Below, piece by piece: positions 1 to 7,309 of a DNA stretch of 64,000 nucleotides. The translations under genes were made by a program, and so were the position numbers. Source of the stretch: Photobacterium carnosum. Its GTDB lineage: Bacteria; Pseudomonadota; Gammaproteobacteria; Enterobacterales; Vibrionaceae. How positions within the stretch are numbered: position 1 is the first letter of the stretch; each line of letters starts with the position of its first letter. Where the stretch lies: positions 1-64,000 of the forward strand of contig NZ_NPIB01000007.1 of assembly GCF_002849605.1 (NCBI RefSeq), read 5' to 3'. The notes under the pieces were generated by a model. It had not been told where the DNA came from, did not search any database, and saw nothing but the letters and a program-made list of their open reading frames with translations.

Positions 1-1
1 A

Positions 2-154
2 GCAAAACAGCAACAATATGACCAACAACAAAAGCGTAGTCGCAGTAAAAGCGCCCCTAAACGTACAGCCCAACAACGGGCAATCCGTCAACTTGAAGAA
101 ATAAATCCAGTGTTAGTTCACCCAGAAAAAAGCCCTAACTTCCCTACTCTATAA
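2..154 (+). pseudogene. C-terminal end of an ISNCY-like transposase (cut by window edge)
   Basis: Open from the first base to a TAA at 152-154. The tail is rich in Gln, Lys, Arg and Ser and ends SPNFPTL. The last 17 bases of this frame recur at 961-977, behind the N-terminal half of a transposase, so both are ends of the same kind of element. Family assignment rests on that neighbouring ORF (324-922). Whether this copy is intact upstream cannot be seen. Confidence 0.5.
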
Positions 155-181
155 CCCATTTTTACCACAATGAACTATCTT

Positions 182-250
182 AAAAGGAGACATTTTAATC
201 GGGGAATAATGATGTAGGTCCCAAGGTAAAGTGTCTCTTTTCTGCAAAGC
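182..250. repeat. Abutting IS ends (inverted-repeat-like)
   Basis: Just after the transposase stop the motif AAAAGGAGACATTTT (182-196) faces a related inverted motif AAAGTGTCTCTTTT (about 228-241), followed by AAAATGTCC. This fits the right end of one IS copy lying close to the left end of the next copy, whose transposase starts at 324. Exact boundaries and a target duplication could not be fixed by eye. Confidence 0.35.
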
Positions 251-323
251 TAAAATGTCCTGTTTTTCTATAGTGATCAGTATCTGCTGATCAATTTGAG
301 TTAAACAAAATATGTTGGTTTCC

Positions 324-922
324 ATGAATGAAAAAGAGATATTTCGCTTAGGTACAATTCGTGATGTTTGTGAAAAACGAATCAAACGTAAAGATGCTGC
401 ACAGCTTCTTAATGTCAGCGTTCGTCAGGTTCAACGATTAATAACACGCTATCGAGATCTTGGTGCTGTTGGTTTAGTTCATCAGCGGCGTGGACAATCA
501 CCAGGCAATAAAATTAATGCGGATATACGATCTCAATGCTTAAATCTCATCCACGAATATTACGCAGACTTCGGACCCACATTGGCACGTGAAAAACTGA
601 TTGAACGCCACAGTATTAAGATCGGATTAGAAACTTTACGTCAATGGATGATCGCTGATGGTCTTTGGGTTCCGCGCCTTGCGTCTATCAACCTCGTTAT
701 CGTCGCGATTGTTATGGTGAGTTAATTCAAATAGATGGTTCACATCATGATTGGTTTGAAGGCCGCAGCGACAAATGTTGTTTGTTGGTTTTCATTGATG
801 ATGCCACCGGCAAACTGATGAACTTGCGGTTTAGCGAAACAGAATCTGCGTTTGATTACATGGTGACAACGCGCGAATATGTTGAGCAACATGGTAAGAT
901 TGAGATCCAATATGGTCATTGA
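324..922 (+). pseudogene. ISNCY-family transposase, frameshifted and truncated
   Basis: Starts MNEKEIFRLGTIRDVCEKR and continues with a helix-turn-helix (KDAAQLLNVSVRQVQRLITR) and a second DNA-binding segment ending GLWVPR. The frame then breaks near 680-690: the catalytic-core part (VYQPRYRRDCYGELIQIDG, then a DDATGKL segment) continues in the frame that is open until 922. The gap suggests loss of a few codons between WVPR and VYQP. The protein stops after EQHGK, where family members continue for a few hundred residues. After about 900 the sequence diverges and then rejoins the 3' end motif at 961. This looks like an internally deleted, dead IS copy. The family name is from recall of similar transposases. 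Confidence 0.75.
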
Positions 923-960
923 AAATTAGACTTTAACTATTCTATGAATTTAAAATGCTG

Positions 961-977
961 ACTTCCCTACTCTATAA
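961..977 (+). repeat. Second copy of the IS 3'-end sequence
   Basis: Seventeen bases identical to 138-154 (ACTTCCCTACTCTATAA), the end of the upstream transposase fragment. It supports an internal deletion joining the N-terminal half of the second IS copy to its 3' terminus. Confidence 0.5.
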
Positions 978-1254
978 TTCACTTTGATCACAATTAATTA
1001 CTTCAAATAATAAACCTGATTAGTATCATAAATAGGCACACATTTAAAATTAAGATAATAATGTATAGATAACCGTTCAAATAGAATAAACATTACCATG
1101 ACATTATAGATTTAATACTGGTTATACTTATTTCACAATTGCATATTTAACGGTTTTGTATAAAATACTAAGATACTTTGTCTGTTTAGATATAGTGTGT
1201 TTGATGACAATTTAGCTATTGTTTTATAGCTAAAACTGATAGATAAGAATAAAA
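978..1254. other. AT-rich upstream region of the ToxR-like gene
   Basis: No credible gene. The first about 80 bases resemble a degraded IS terminus (an ACACATTT and ATAATAATG pattern like that near 190-210). The rest is AT-rich and presumably holds the promoter of the regulator at 1255. I see no clear operator. Confidence 0.4.
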
Positions 1255-2049
1255 ATGACCGATGAAATAAACGGCGCTTGTAAACGTCTTGGGCGTTTCG
1301 ATATTGATTTTTCACGTAGAACTATAACGCGAATTAGTGATGGTGCTTTTATTAAAGCCTCTCGATCAGAGACCTTAATTTTCACTCTTCTTGCTGAGTC
1401 AGCTAATAATACGATATATAGAGAGGTCTTATTAGCTGAATGTTGGCAAGGAAAAATTGTAACTAACAATTCACTAACGGTCGCAATCAAAAATTTACGC
1501 ACTGCTTTTGCGAAAATTGGAGAGCATAAAATAATAACAACAGAGCCTAAATTAGGTTATTGCATTCGACAATTAGCACTCATTGATGATGGCTCTCATC
1601 CTCCAAAAAATGATGTAATAAAGAGAGGTAATAAAAACACACTAATTTTAAATGAAGAACAACCTATTGGTAGTATGGAAAAAAAAGAAAAGATAATCAG
1701 TCAAGAATTGAAAAATGTGACTATTAAAAAAACATCCATATTTAATGTTACATTTTTTGACATTATTATTATTATCATTTTTTTCTTTTCTACATTAATG
1801 ATTTGTTATCGTTTTCTGTTCTTTATTGATACAACCTCTGTTGAGGGGCTTCCTGTGATTTATAATGGTATCGATTTACCTAAACCAGTACAAAATGCAA
1901 TATTACAGAATGATAATAGCAATATCAGTCAATGGTATGCATTCCCTATAAGTAAAGGATGTAACTACTATCAATTATTTAGTGTGAATAATGATCATTT
2001 TGTTGATTACTCTTCTACTATTAAACAGGAAATATGTAGTGTTAAATAA
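1255..2049 (+). CDS. ToxR/TcpP-like transmembrane transcriptional regulator
   Basis: 264 aa. Residues about 10-107 form an OmpR/ToxR-type winged-helix DNA-binding domain (LGRFDIDFSRRTI, then SRSETLIFTLLAESANN, then SLTVAIKNLRTAF, then the typical end TTEPKLGYCI). A Lys-rich linker leads to one hydrophobic segment at about 168-190, and the C-terminal about 75 residues would lie in the periplasm. Two periplasmic cysteines (near 236 and 262) recall the disulfide of ToxR and TcpP. The following gene overlaps it, as in toxRS and tcpPH pairs. Such proteins bind promoters while anchored in the inner membrane and respond to envelope or bile signals. Target genes are unknown. It is too divergent to be called ToxR itself, and it sits next to IS remnants, which fits acquired DNA. 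Confidence 0.8.
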   Translation: MTDEINGACKRLGRFDIDFSRRTITRISDGAFIKASRSETLIFTLLAESANNTIYREVLLAECWQGKIVTNNSLTVAIKNLRTAFAKIGEHKIITTEPKLGYCIRQLALIDDGSHPPKNDVIKRGNKNTLILNEEQPIGSMEKKEKIISQELKNVTIKKTSIFNVTFFDIIIIIIFFFSTLMICYRFLFFIDTTSVEGLPVIYNGIDLPKPVQNAILQNDNSNISQWYAFPISKGCNYYQLFSVNNDHFVDYSSTIKQEICSVK

Positions 2050-2455
2050 AGCGCTTATTGGCATTCTTACTGCTATTGTTTTTTTAATCACACAAGCAAT
2101 AATTAGCTCTGTTAATACTAAAGCTACATATAAATTTTCAATAAAAAATAACAATATTACACAAAACACATTGCAGTTAACATTGAATGATGGTTACGCA
2201 TCTATGTTAATTTCAAGGAAATGTAGTAATAACGATTATTCTAGTCGTCTAAATGGTATATTTTTACGCTTCCAAAACCATTATTATATATTTGGAATGG
2301 AACATATAGATGAGAACAATGCTCAGTTAATGTTTAGTAATTTTTTTATTGATTCACTACGATCAGGTGATGCTATTTATATATCACACTCTCCTTTTTC
2401 TTGCCCCAATAATAAAGTTTCTGAAGTATTATTAGGCAAAAGAATTGTCAGTTAA
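2039..2455 (+). CDS. ToxS/TcpH-like membrane effector protein
   Basis: 138 aa from a GTG start at 2039, preceded by AGGAA about 6 bases upstream. A longer reading from 1991 is possible but lies within the regulator gene and has no obvious ribosome site. The product has an N-terminal membrane anchor (LNKALIGILTAIVFLITQAI) and a periplasmic domain with two cysteines (SRKC and FSCPNN). It overlaps the end of the ToxR-like gene by 11 bases, so translation is probably coupled. By analogy with ToxS and TcpH it would stabilise or tune its partner in the periplasm. No sequence motif proves this; the call rests on architecture and position. Confidence 0.6.
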   Translation: MLNKALIGILTAIVFLITQAIISSVNTKATYKFSIKNNNITQNTLQLTLNDGYASMLISRKCSNNDYSSRLNGIFLRFQNHYYIFGMEHIDENNAQLMFSNFFIDSLRSGDAIYISHSPFSCPNNKVSEVLLGKRIVS

Positions 2456-2570
2456 AAGGTAAAGGTTATAGCTGAGTTGTTTATTAATATCAATAAAGTT
2501 ATAGTGCGTTAGAATAATGTATTCACGAGCAGCTATCATTTTGATATCATTAATAATAAAAGGGATATAT

Positions 2571-2816
2571 ATGGCTATTACAATAAGAGATATTGAACAA
2601 CATTATTACATGATTGAATCATTAAAATCTTTAACAAAAACAAATGTAACAACAAAAGCATTAATTAAAGGTGGTTATTTAGCTGTTGAAGTAGGTGAAC
2701 AATTAGAAAAAGAAATCATTCTACGTTTAAACGCAGAAAAAGAACTTGCTGAATTAAAAGGAAAAATCGCTTTTTTTATTCAAAGTAAAGAAGCATTACT
2801 TAAATCTATTGGATAA
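2571..2816 (+). CDS. Small conserved-looking protein, unknown function
   Basis: 81 aa, starting MAITIRDIEQHYYMIESLKS, with AAAGGGAT 5-8 bases before the ATG. An upstream in-frame ATG at 2517 lacks a comparable site. The C-terminal half (EVGEQLEKEIILRLNAEKEL onward) is charged and probably a coiled coil or long helix. There is no signal peptide or membrane segment. It lies about 110 bases after the ToxR/S-like pair on the same strand, so it may be cotranscribed or be a target. I do not recognise the family. Confidence 0.55.
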   Translation: MAITIRDIEQHYYMIESLKSLTKTNVTTKALIKGGYLAVEVGEQLEKEIILRLNAEKELAELKGKIAFFIQSKEALLKSIG

Positions 2817-2823
2817 TAATTAC

Positions 2824-2848
2824 AGCCCAAGAATGAATCACTTGGGCT
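2824..2848. terminator. Bidirectional hairpin between convergent genes
   Basis: Perfect 8-bp stem AGCCCAAG/CTTGGGCT with a 9-base loop, lying between the ends of the 81-aa gene (+) and the PPC gene (-). The flanking T-rich tract is weak. Confidence 0.6.
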
Positions 2849-2850
2849 TA

Positions 2851-3252
2851 TTAATCACGCTTCAATATAACCAATTCATCAAATCCAGTTTGATGATCAT
2901 ATTCACACTCAAAATTTAAATTATTATATTCAATCATGCAGAGCTCTGCCGTATAAGACACTATACAACCAGAGACTAAATGACCACCATATACCCGCCC
3001 TTCTCCATCAGCCACAGATATATGTATATGAACATGCTTAAGCGTCAATGTTCCAGATAGTGATATAATTTCTAATGGCCCATCAAGATGTAATATTTTT
3101 TGCTCATTCGCTAATCTAATTTTAGCTTGAGATAAACAACCAACACCTGTTAATAAGGAACCCGATTGTATCTTATTTAATTGAATAAATTCTAATAGTG
3201 AATGATGTAAATCATCCCCTTTTAATAATCGTTTTGCGTAAGCCGTTATCAT
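2851..3252 (-). CDS. PPC (DUF296) domain protein
   Basis: 133 aa made up entirely of a plant-and-prokaryote-conserved (PPC/DUF296) domain: an N-terminal GDDLHHSLLEFIQ segment, then GSLLTGVGCLSQAKIRL, LSGTLTL, the HVHIHISVADGEGRVYGGHL core and a C-terminal FDELVILKR strand. Bacterial single-domain members form trimers and have been described as possible DNA-binding proteins, but their function is not settled. The HVHIH and GGHL histidines resemble a metal-site pattern. It probably has its own promoter, since a hairpin separates it from the next upstream gene. Confidence 0.85.
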   Translation of the reverse strand: MITAYAKRLLKGDDLHHSLLEFIQLNKIQSGSLLTGVGCLSQAKIRLANEQKILHLDGPLEIISLSGTLTLKHVHIHISVADGEGRVYGGHLVSGCIVSYTAELCMIEYNNLNFECEYDHQTGFDELVILKRD

Positions 3253-3267
3253 TTTTAACCTTATTTA

Positions 3268-3303
3268 AATAAAAAACGCTATCTTTAAGAATAACGTTTT
3301 TTA
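3268..3303 (-). terminator. Terminator downstream of the DUF3634 gene
   Basis: On the minus strand an imperfect stem (AAAACGTTATTC opposite GATAGCGTTTT) ends in a run of Ts. It lies just after the stop of the gene at 3320. Confidence 0.55.
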
Positions 3304-3319
3304 TTCTTAAATTATATTT

Positions 3320-3625
3320 TTATGCTCTTTTCCCACGTTTAGATGTAGATATATTATGTGGAAAAACATTTTTAATTCGTTGTTTTACTTTAGCAGGAAT
3401 TGTATTTGAAAAATCTAATTTTGTAGCAAATCGTGTTTTATATACTTTTACACGCCCAGAAAATGGTGTTTTATGAGCGATTTCTTTGCAAGCCGTTTTA
3501 AATCCAGAAGGTACTTGTCCTTTCGTCTTAATAAGCTCACCATTTTTAAACTCTAACACCATTATAGGACGATCTTTAAATACAAGAAAAACGACTACAA
3601 CCGCTAATAAAAGAACATATTCCAT
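3320..3625 (-). CDS. DUF3634 family protein
   Basis: 101 aa. It begins with a hydrophobic segment (MEYVLLLAVVVVFLVF), continues with a basic soluble region (PIMVLEFKNGELIKTKGQVP, then FKTACKEIAHKTPFSGRVKV) and ends in a very basic tail (STSKRGKRA). This matches the DUF3634 proteins typical of Vibrionaceae, here recalled from memory. A single N-terminal membrane anchor is likely. A ribosome site (GAGAGGTG) precedes the ATG. It follows matP on the same strand with a gap of only 66 bases and may be cotranscribed. Function unknown. Confidence 0.75.
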   Translation of the reverse strand: MEYVLLLAVVVVFLVFKDRPIMVLEFKNGELIKTKGQVPSGFKTACKEIAHKTPFSGRVKVYKTRFATKLDFSNTIPAKVKQRIKNVFPHNISTSKRGKRA

Positions 3626-3691
3626 TACACACCTCTCAATAATTAAATTTAACTAAAAAGAAAAGCACTACCGACTTAATCAAAAAGTGTA

Positions 3692-4153
3692 TTACTCAAA
3701 AGAATCTGAATTAAGTTGCTGAGTGAGATCATTTTTTGAATTTAAAACAGTTTGATTCACTTGTTCGATACGAGAACTTTCACTGATCAAATATTCAATA
3801 GTATCTGATAACGTCGAACCCAACTCTTGTGATTTTTCAGCTAATTTTTCCCATACCCGAAAATCCAAATCAATTGATTTCTTTTTCGTATGTGTTTGTT
3901 CTGAATTAAAATGTCGCTTACGTTTAGCTCGAATGGCTTGCTTTAGCTTATTTTCTAAACTATTCGCCATATTGTTATTAATCCATTCGATAACCTTAGT
4001 TGGTTCATGCTCAATATCCAGTAATATTTTTATTGCTACATCCGCTTCACTTTGATCAATAAAGCTTGTTATTGCTTCTCCTTCTTTCCATTTTTTTACC
4101 AAATAAGTCCATTTCCAACCTGCTTCAAGGTTCTCAAGTTGCTGATATTTCAT
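3692..4153 (-). CDS. matP: Macrodomain Ter protein MatP
   Basis: 153 aa, starting MKYQQLENLEAGWKWTYLVK, which matches the E. coli MatP N-terminus almost residue for residue; the open frame extends 27 codons further but that extension is not conserved. The basic central part (AIRAKRKRHFNSEQTHTKKK) and the ribbon-helix-helix region (SIDLDFRVWEKLAEKSQELG, then LSDTIEYLI) are present. MatP binds matS sites as a dimer and compacts the terminus region of the chromosome, tying it to the divisome. Two perfect matS motifs occur in this window at 48452 and 49057. A palindrome at 4188-4200, upstream of the start, is matS-like. The C-terminus is longer and less conserved than in E. coli. Confidence 0.95.
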   Translation of the reverse strand: MKYQQLENLEAGWKWTYLVKKWKEGEAITSFIDQSEADVAIKILLDIEHEPTKVIEWINNNMANSLENKLKQAIRAKRKRHFNSEQTHTKKKSIDLDFRVWEKLAEKSQELGSTLSDTIEYLISESSRIEQVNQTVLNSKNDLTQQLNSDSFE

Positions 4154-4187
4154 AGGATTAATAAGTCTCGAACTATTTATACTGACA

Positions 4188-4200
4188 GTTACAGTGTAAC
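4188..4200. promoter_or_regulatory. matS-like palindrome upstream of matP
   Basis: GTTACAGTGTAAC, a perfect 5-bp inverted repeat with a 3-base spacer, matches matS (GTGACRNYGTCAC) at 11 of 13 positions. It sits 35-47 bases before the matP start codon. Autoregulation by MatP is an inference. Confidence 0.4.
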
Positions 4201-4348
4201 TCCTGCGAAGCAAAATAACAATCTCTTCCCTCAATATTAAATAACCTTAATAGTGAAATTTAAATATAGACGATAAGTGTCTATTATGAGTCCTTTGATT
4301 GCTTTATACTGCACATCTTTTCACAGTAACAATAGAAATCATAAATTT

Positions 4349-6064
4349 ATGCATGAAGAATCTTGGCGTAACATGTTTCCAGATTACAGCCCGTATCAGC
4401 ACGTATTAGATCAATATGATGATCTAGAACCTACTCTGGTCGGCATCCTTCAATCTCGCTTGTCCGATGCTATACGCCGCTTCACCGCGATGAATTTACA
4501 GCCACGCATTCTACGCATTACGGCTTCCGATAACACGTTATATCGTGATTACATTATTGAATTGCTAAAAAAAAGCATTAACAAATCAAGCAACAATAAT
4601 GAAAATACCGTAGAACAGCCAATTATCATTGCTGGTGACAACGTCACTCATGAGAAATTATTTGGCGCAGTTTATCCGGCTAAAAATGGTGAGACACAAC
4701 CCCAACTTAAATATGGTTTACTTCATCAAGCACATAACGGCTATCTTGTTTTATCTATTACTGCAATTTTAAGCGATCCAAGCTTATGGCCACAGTTAAA
4801 GAATGTCTTGATGAATGGTCAGCTTGAGTGGCAACCAATCACTAATAAAAGTCTCTATGAATTACCAGCAACAGAAACGGTTAACGTTAAGCTTATAATT
4901 ATAGGCGAACGTTATCTCATGGCTGAACTTGATGCTGCAGAGCCAGATTTAAGTGATGGTATGGCTATGTACGGTGAATTTGAGCAAGATCTATTGCTTA
5001 ATGAAGCGACGATGACTGATTACATCAGTTATATTAAAGGTATTATCCAATACTATAACTTACCCGCACTTGCTGACTCAGACGCAATTCGAGCTCTGTT
5101 ATTTGCAGGCGCTCGTCACGCAGAAGACCAAACGCGCTTACCATTATGCCCATTGTGGCATCTAAATTTACTCTCAGAAGCCGCTGTAGAATCAGAAGGC
5201 CGTCCAATCACTGCTGAGTACATTAAAGCATCATTGAGAGCTAAAGAATATCGCGAATCATATTTACCTGAGCGTGCAATTGCTGATATCCACCATGGTC
5301 AAGTATTAATCGCAACTGAAGGTGAAGAAGTTGGTCAGGTTAATGGTTTAACTGTGGTTGAAATGCCTGGACATCCACATGCTTATGGTGAACCCGCACG
5401 AATTTCTTGTGTAGTCCATTTTGGCGATGGTGATATTACTGATGTTGAACGAAAAGTTGAACTTGGTGGTAATATTCACGCAAAAGGCATGATGATTATG
5501 CAGGCCTTTGTTGCAACAGCACTCGATTTAGATCAAGCGCTTCCCTACTCAGCATCAATTGTCTTTGAACAATCTTATTCAGAAGTCGATGGTGATAGTG
5601 CATCGTTAGCTGAACTTTGTGCATTAGTGTCGGCGTTATCATTTCAACCCATTAATCAAGAAATTGCAGTCACAGGTGCCGTTGATCAATTTGGTCGTGT
5701 ACAGGCTGTTGGCGGCATTAATCAAAAGATTGAAGGTTTCTATAAGGTTTGTGTTCATCGCGGCCTTACTGGTAACCAAGGTGTGATTTTACCGCATACT
5801 AACCTATCTAGCCTTTGCTTAAACGATGAAGTGATTGAAGCTATTAAAGCAAAACAATTCCATATCTGGGCGGTGAATAATGTTGATGAGGCGATCCCTC
5901 GTCTTACAAATAAAGCCTTCCGCAGTGAAAATGAAGATGATGAAACAATCCTCTCTTTAATTGAAGAACGCATCGATTATTTCCACCATGGTGACCTTTC
6001 TGATCAGATTGGTATTATGAATCGACTTCGATTAATGATTTCCAACTGGTTGGGCCAGAACTGA
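4349..6064 (+). CDS. Lon-like S16 family protease (YcbZ/LonH type)
   Basis: 571 aa from the ATG at 4349 (MHEESWRNMFPDYSPYQ), which aligns with the start of E. coli YcbZ; a GTG at 4277 and an ATG at 4286 would add residues that are not conserved. The N-terminal half resembles a degenerate AAA-like region without a clear Walker A motif. The C-terminal S16 domain keeps the catalytic dyad: Ser417 in DGDSAS and Lys460 in NQKIEGF, 43 residues apart as in Lon. It is divergent from matP and directly upstream of fabA, an arrangement also found in enterobacteria. Probably an ATP-independent or regulatory Lon homologue; its substrates are unknown. Confidence 0.9.
   Translation: MHEESWRNMFPDYSPYQHVLDQYDDLEPTLVGILQSRLSDAIRRFTAMNLQPRILRITASDNTLYRDYIIELLKKSINKSSNNNENTVEQPIIIAGDNVTHEKLFGAVYPAKNGETQPQLKYGLLHQAHNGYLVLSITAILSDPSLWPQLKNVLMNGQLEWQPITNKSLYELPATETVNVKLIIIGERYLMAELDAAEPDLSDGMAMYGEFEQDLLLNEATMTDYISYIKGIIQYYNLPALADSDAIRALLFAGARHAEDQTRLPLCPLWHLNLLSEAAVESEGRPITAEYIKASLRAKEYRESYLPERAIADIHHGQVLIATEGEEVGQVNGLTVVEMPGHPHAYGEPARISCVVHFGDGDITDVERKVELGGNIHAKGMMIMQAFVATALDLDQALPYSASIVFEQSYSEVDGDSASLAELCALVSALSFQPINQEIAVTGAVDQFGRVQAVGGINQKIEGFYKVCVHRGLTGNQGVILPHTNLSSLCLNDEVIEAIKAKQFHIWAVNNVDEAIPRLTNKAFRSENEDDETILSLIEERIDYFHHGDLSDQIGIMNRLRLMISNWLGQN
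6044..6060 (+). promoter_or_regulatory. FadR-like operator upstream of fabA
   Basis: AACTGGTTGGGCCAGAA, similar to the FadR consensus AACTGGTCNGACCAGTT (mismatches mainly in the right half). It overlaps the last codons of the Lon-like gene. In E. coli FadR activates fabA from an upstream site of this kind; the role here is inferred. Confidence 0.45.
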
Positions 6065-6073
6065 TCCGAGTTG

Positions 6074-6097
6074 TTTAGCGTACACGTGTAAGCTAAA
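6074..6097. promoter_or_regulatory. FabR-like operator in the fabA promoter
   Basis: A 24-bp near-perfect palindrome around AGCGTACACGTGTAAGCT, very close to the FabR operator of E. coli fabA and fabB (AGCGTACA-N2-TGT form). It lies about 36 bases before the fabA start, where a repressor of unsaturated fatty acid synthesis would act. Confidence 0.7.
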
Positions 6098-6132
6098 TTG
6101 CTTGCATACTTTTGAAGGAGTAAATGATTCTA

Positions 6133-6648
6133 ATGACACGCCAGAATTCTTATACACACGAAGAACTAGTTGCATGTGGAAAAAGCGAGCTATACGGTCC
6201 TGAATTTCCATCATTACCAGTAGACAATATGCTGATGATTGACCGTGTAGTTAATATCTCAGCTGAAGGCGGAGACCACGGCAAAGGGTTTATCCATGCG
6301 GAATTAGATATCAACCCTAACCTATGGTTCTTTAACTGCCACTTTATTGGTGATCCCGTAATGCCCGGTTGTCTTGGCTTAGATGCCATGTGGCAGCTTG
6401 TTGGTTTCTTCCTTGGCTGGTCTGGTGGCGAAGGTAAAGGCCGTGCACTGGGTGTTGGTGAAGTTAAATTCACAGGTCAAGTTCTACCAACCGCTAAAAA
6501 AGTAACTTACGACATTCAATTTAAACGTGTTATTAACCGTAAGCTTATCATGGGTGTTGCCGATGGCCGTGTACTTGTTGATGGCAAAGAAATCTATGTT
6601 GCTAAAGATCTTAAAGTAGGACTATTCAAAGATACCGACAACTTCTAA
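6133..6648 (+). CDS. fabA: 3-hydroxydecanoyl-ACP dehydratase/isomerase
   Basis: 171 aa from ATG 6133; an in-frame ATG at 6124 lies only 3 bases after GAAGGAG, so the true start is uncertain between the two. The active-site segment [19 protein letters not shown] carries the catalytic His (residue 70) and Asp (residue 84) at the same positions as E. coli FabA. The enzyme dehydrates 3-hydroxydecanoyl-ACP and isomerises the trans-2 to the cis-3 product, the branch point to unsaturated fatty acids, working in the cytosol with FabB. FadR-like and FabR-like sites upstream imply control by acyl-CoA and by the unsaturated/saturated acyl balance. A strong terminator follows. Confidence 0.97.
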   Translation: MTRQNSYTHEELVACGKSELYGPEFPSLPVDNMLMIDRVVNISAEGGDHGKGFIHAELDINPNLWFFNCHFIGDPVMPGCLGLDAMWQLVGFFLGWSGGEGKGRALGVGEVKFTGQVLPTAKKVTYDIQFKRVINRKLIMGVADGRVLVDGKEIYVAKDLKVGLFKDTDNF

Positions 6649-6670
6649 TTCCACTAGAAGTTAAAACATT

Positions 6671-6703
6671 AAAGCTCTGAAGTCTTCTTCAGGGCTTTTT
6701 TTT
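6671..6703 (+). terminator. Rho-independent terminator of fabA
   Basis: Stem AAAGCTCTGAAG/CTTCAGGGCTTT with a TCTT loop followed by a run of eight or more Ts. Confidence 0.85.
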
Positions 6704-6910
6704 ACCTATTTTAGGGTAATAAATAGTATTTGATCTCATCTTAAGTCCACCAGCCATCACCTAAAAAATATAACTACGAACACATTGTATTTAAATCTAA
6801 TGCTTGCTAATTTAACCACGCGTCAATAAAACATAGAAAATAGATAGCTTTTTATGCAAGGATAATAAACATCATCACAATAAAATGATGGCAATAATGA
6901 CTTACGTAAT

Positions 6911-6934
6911 AAAAAGCCCCTTCTCCTAAGGGGC
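6911..6934 (-). terminator. Rho-independent terminator of rmf
   Basis: On the minus strand GCCCCTT-AGGAG-AAGGGGC is followed by TTTTTATT. It lies 30 bases beyond the rmf stop. Confidence 0.85.
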
Positions 6935-6965
6935 ATCAGAAAGGTTAACCATGAGGGAGGTTATC

Positions 6966-7139
6966 TTATTTATAGAGACCTTGTTGCATTTCCTCTCTTG
7001 CGTCTCGCCAACCGCCTAACCAATTCGTACGGGTATCTGTACCATTATATGGACAATCCTCTGTAGAACGGCCATTTAAACCGGCTTGATAACCTCGAGC
7101 TTGTGCGCGTTCTAAACGATCCCGCTTTTGTCTCTTCAT
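6966..7139 (-). CDS. rmf: Ribosome modulation factor
   Basis: 57 aa, starting MKRQKRDRLERAQARGYQAG, nearly identical to the E. coli RMF N-terminus, with the conserved GRS, CPY and WLGGWRDAREE segments. RMF binds the 30S subunit near the anti-Shine-Dalgarno region and drives 70S ribosomes into inactive 100S dimers in stationary phase. GGATCG precedes the ATG. It is monocistronic, with its own terminator at 6911-6934. The about 110 bases between it and the DUF3466 gene terminator presumably hold a growth-phase promoter. Confidence 0.95.
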   Translation of the reverse strand: MKRQKRDRLERAQARGYQAGLNGRSTEDCPYNGTDTRTNWLGGWRDAREEMQQGLYK

Positions 7140-7256
7140 AGTTCGATCCTCATCCTTATCTGTTTGGTACTTTTTATTACAATAAAGTAATAACGGAGTG
7201 TTATAGCTCCCTTTTAAAAATGGTTCAGATTATGAAATTGATCAAGCTTAAAAACA

Positions 7257-7283
7257 AAACGGGCCCACAAATTGTGAGCCCGT
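7257..7283 (-). terminator. Terminator of the DUF3466 gene
   Basis: Stem ACGGGCTCACAA/TTGTGGGCCCGT (one mismatch) on the minus strand, followed by a T-rich tract. Confidence 0.8.
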
Positions 7284-7309
7284 TATGATTAAATAATTTA
7301 ATTAATAAA

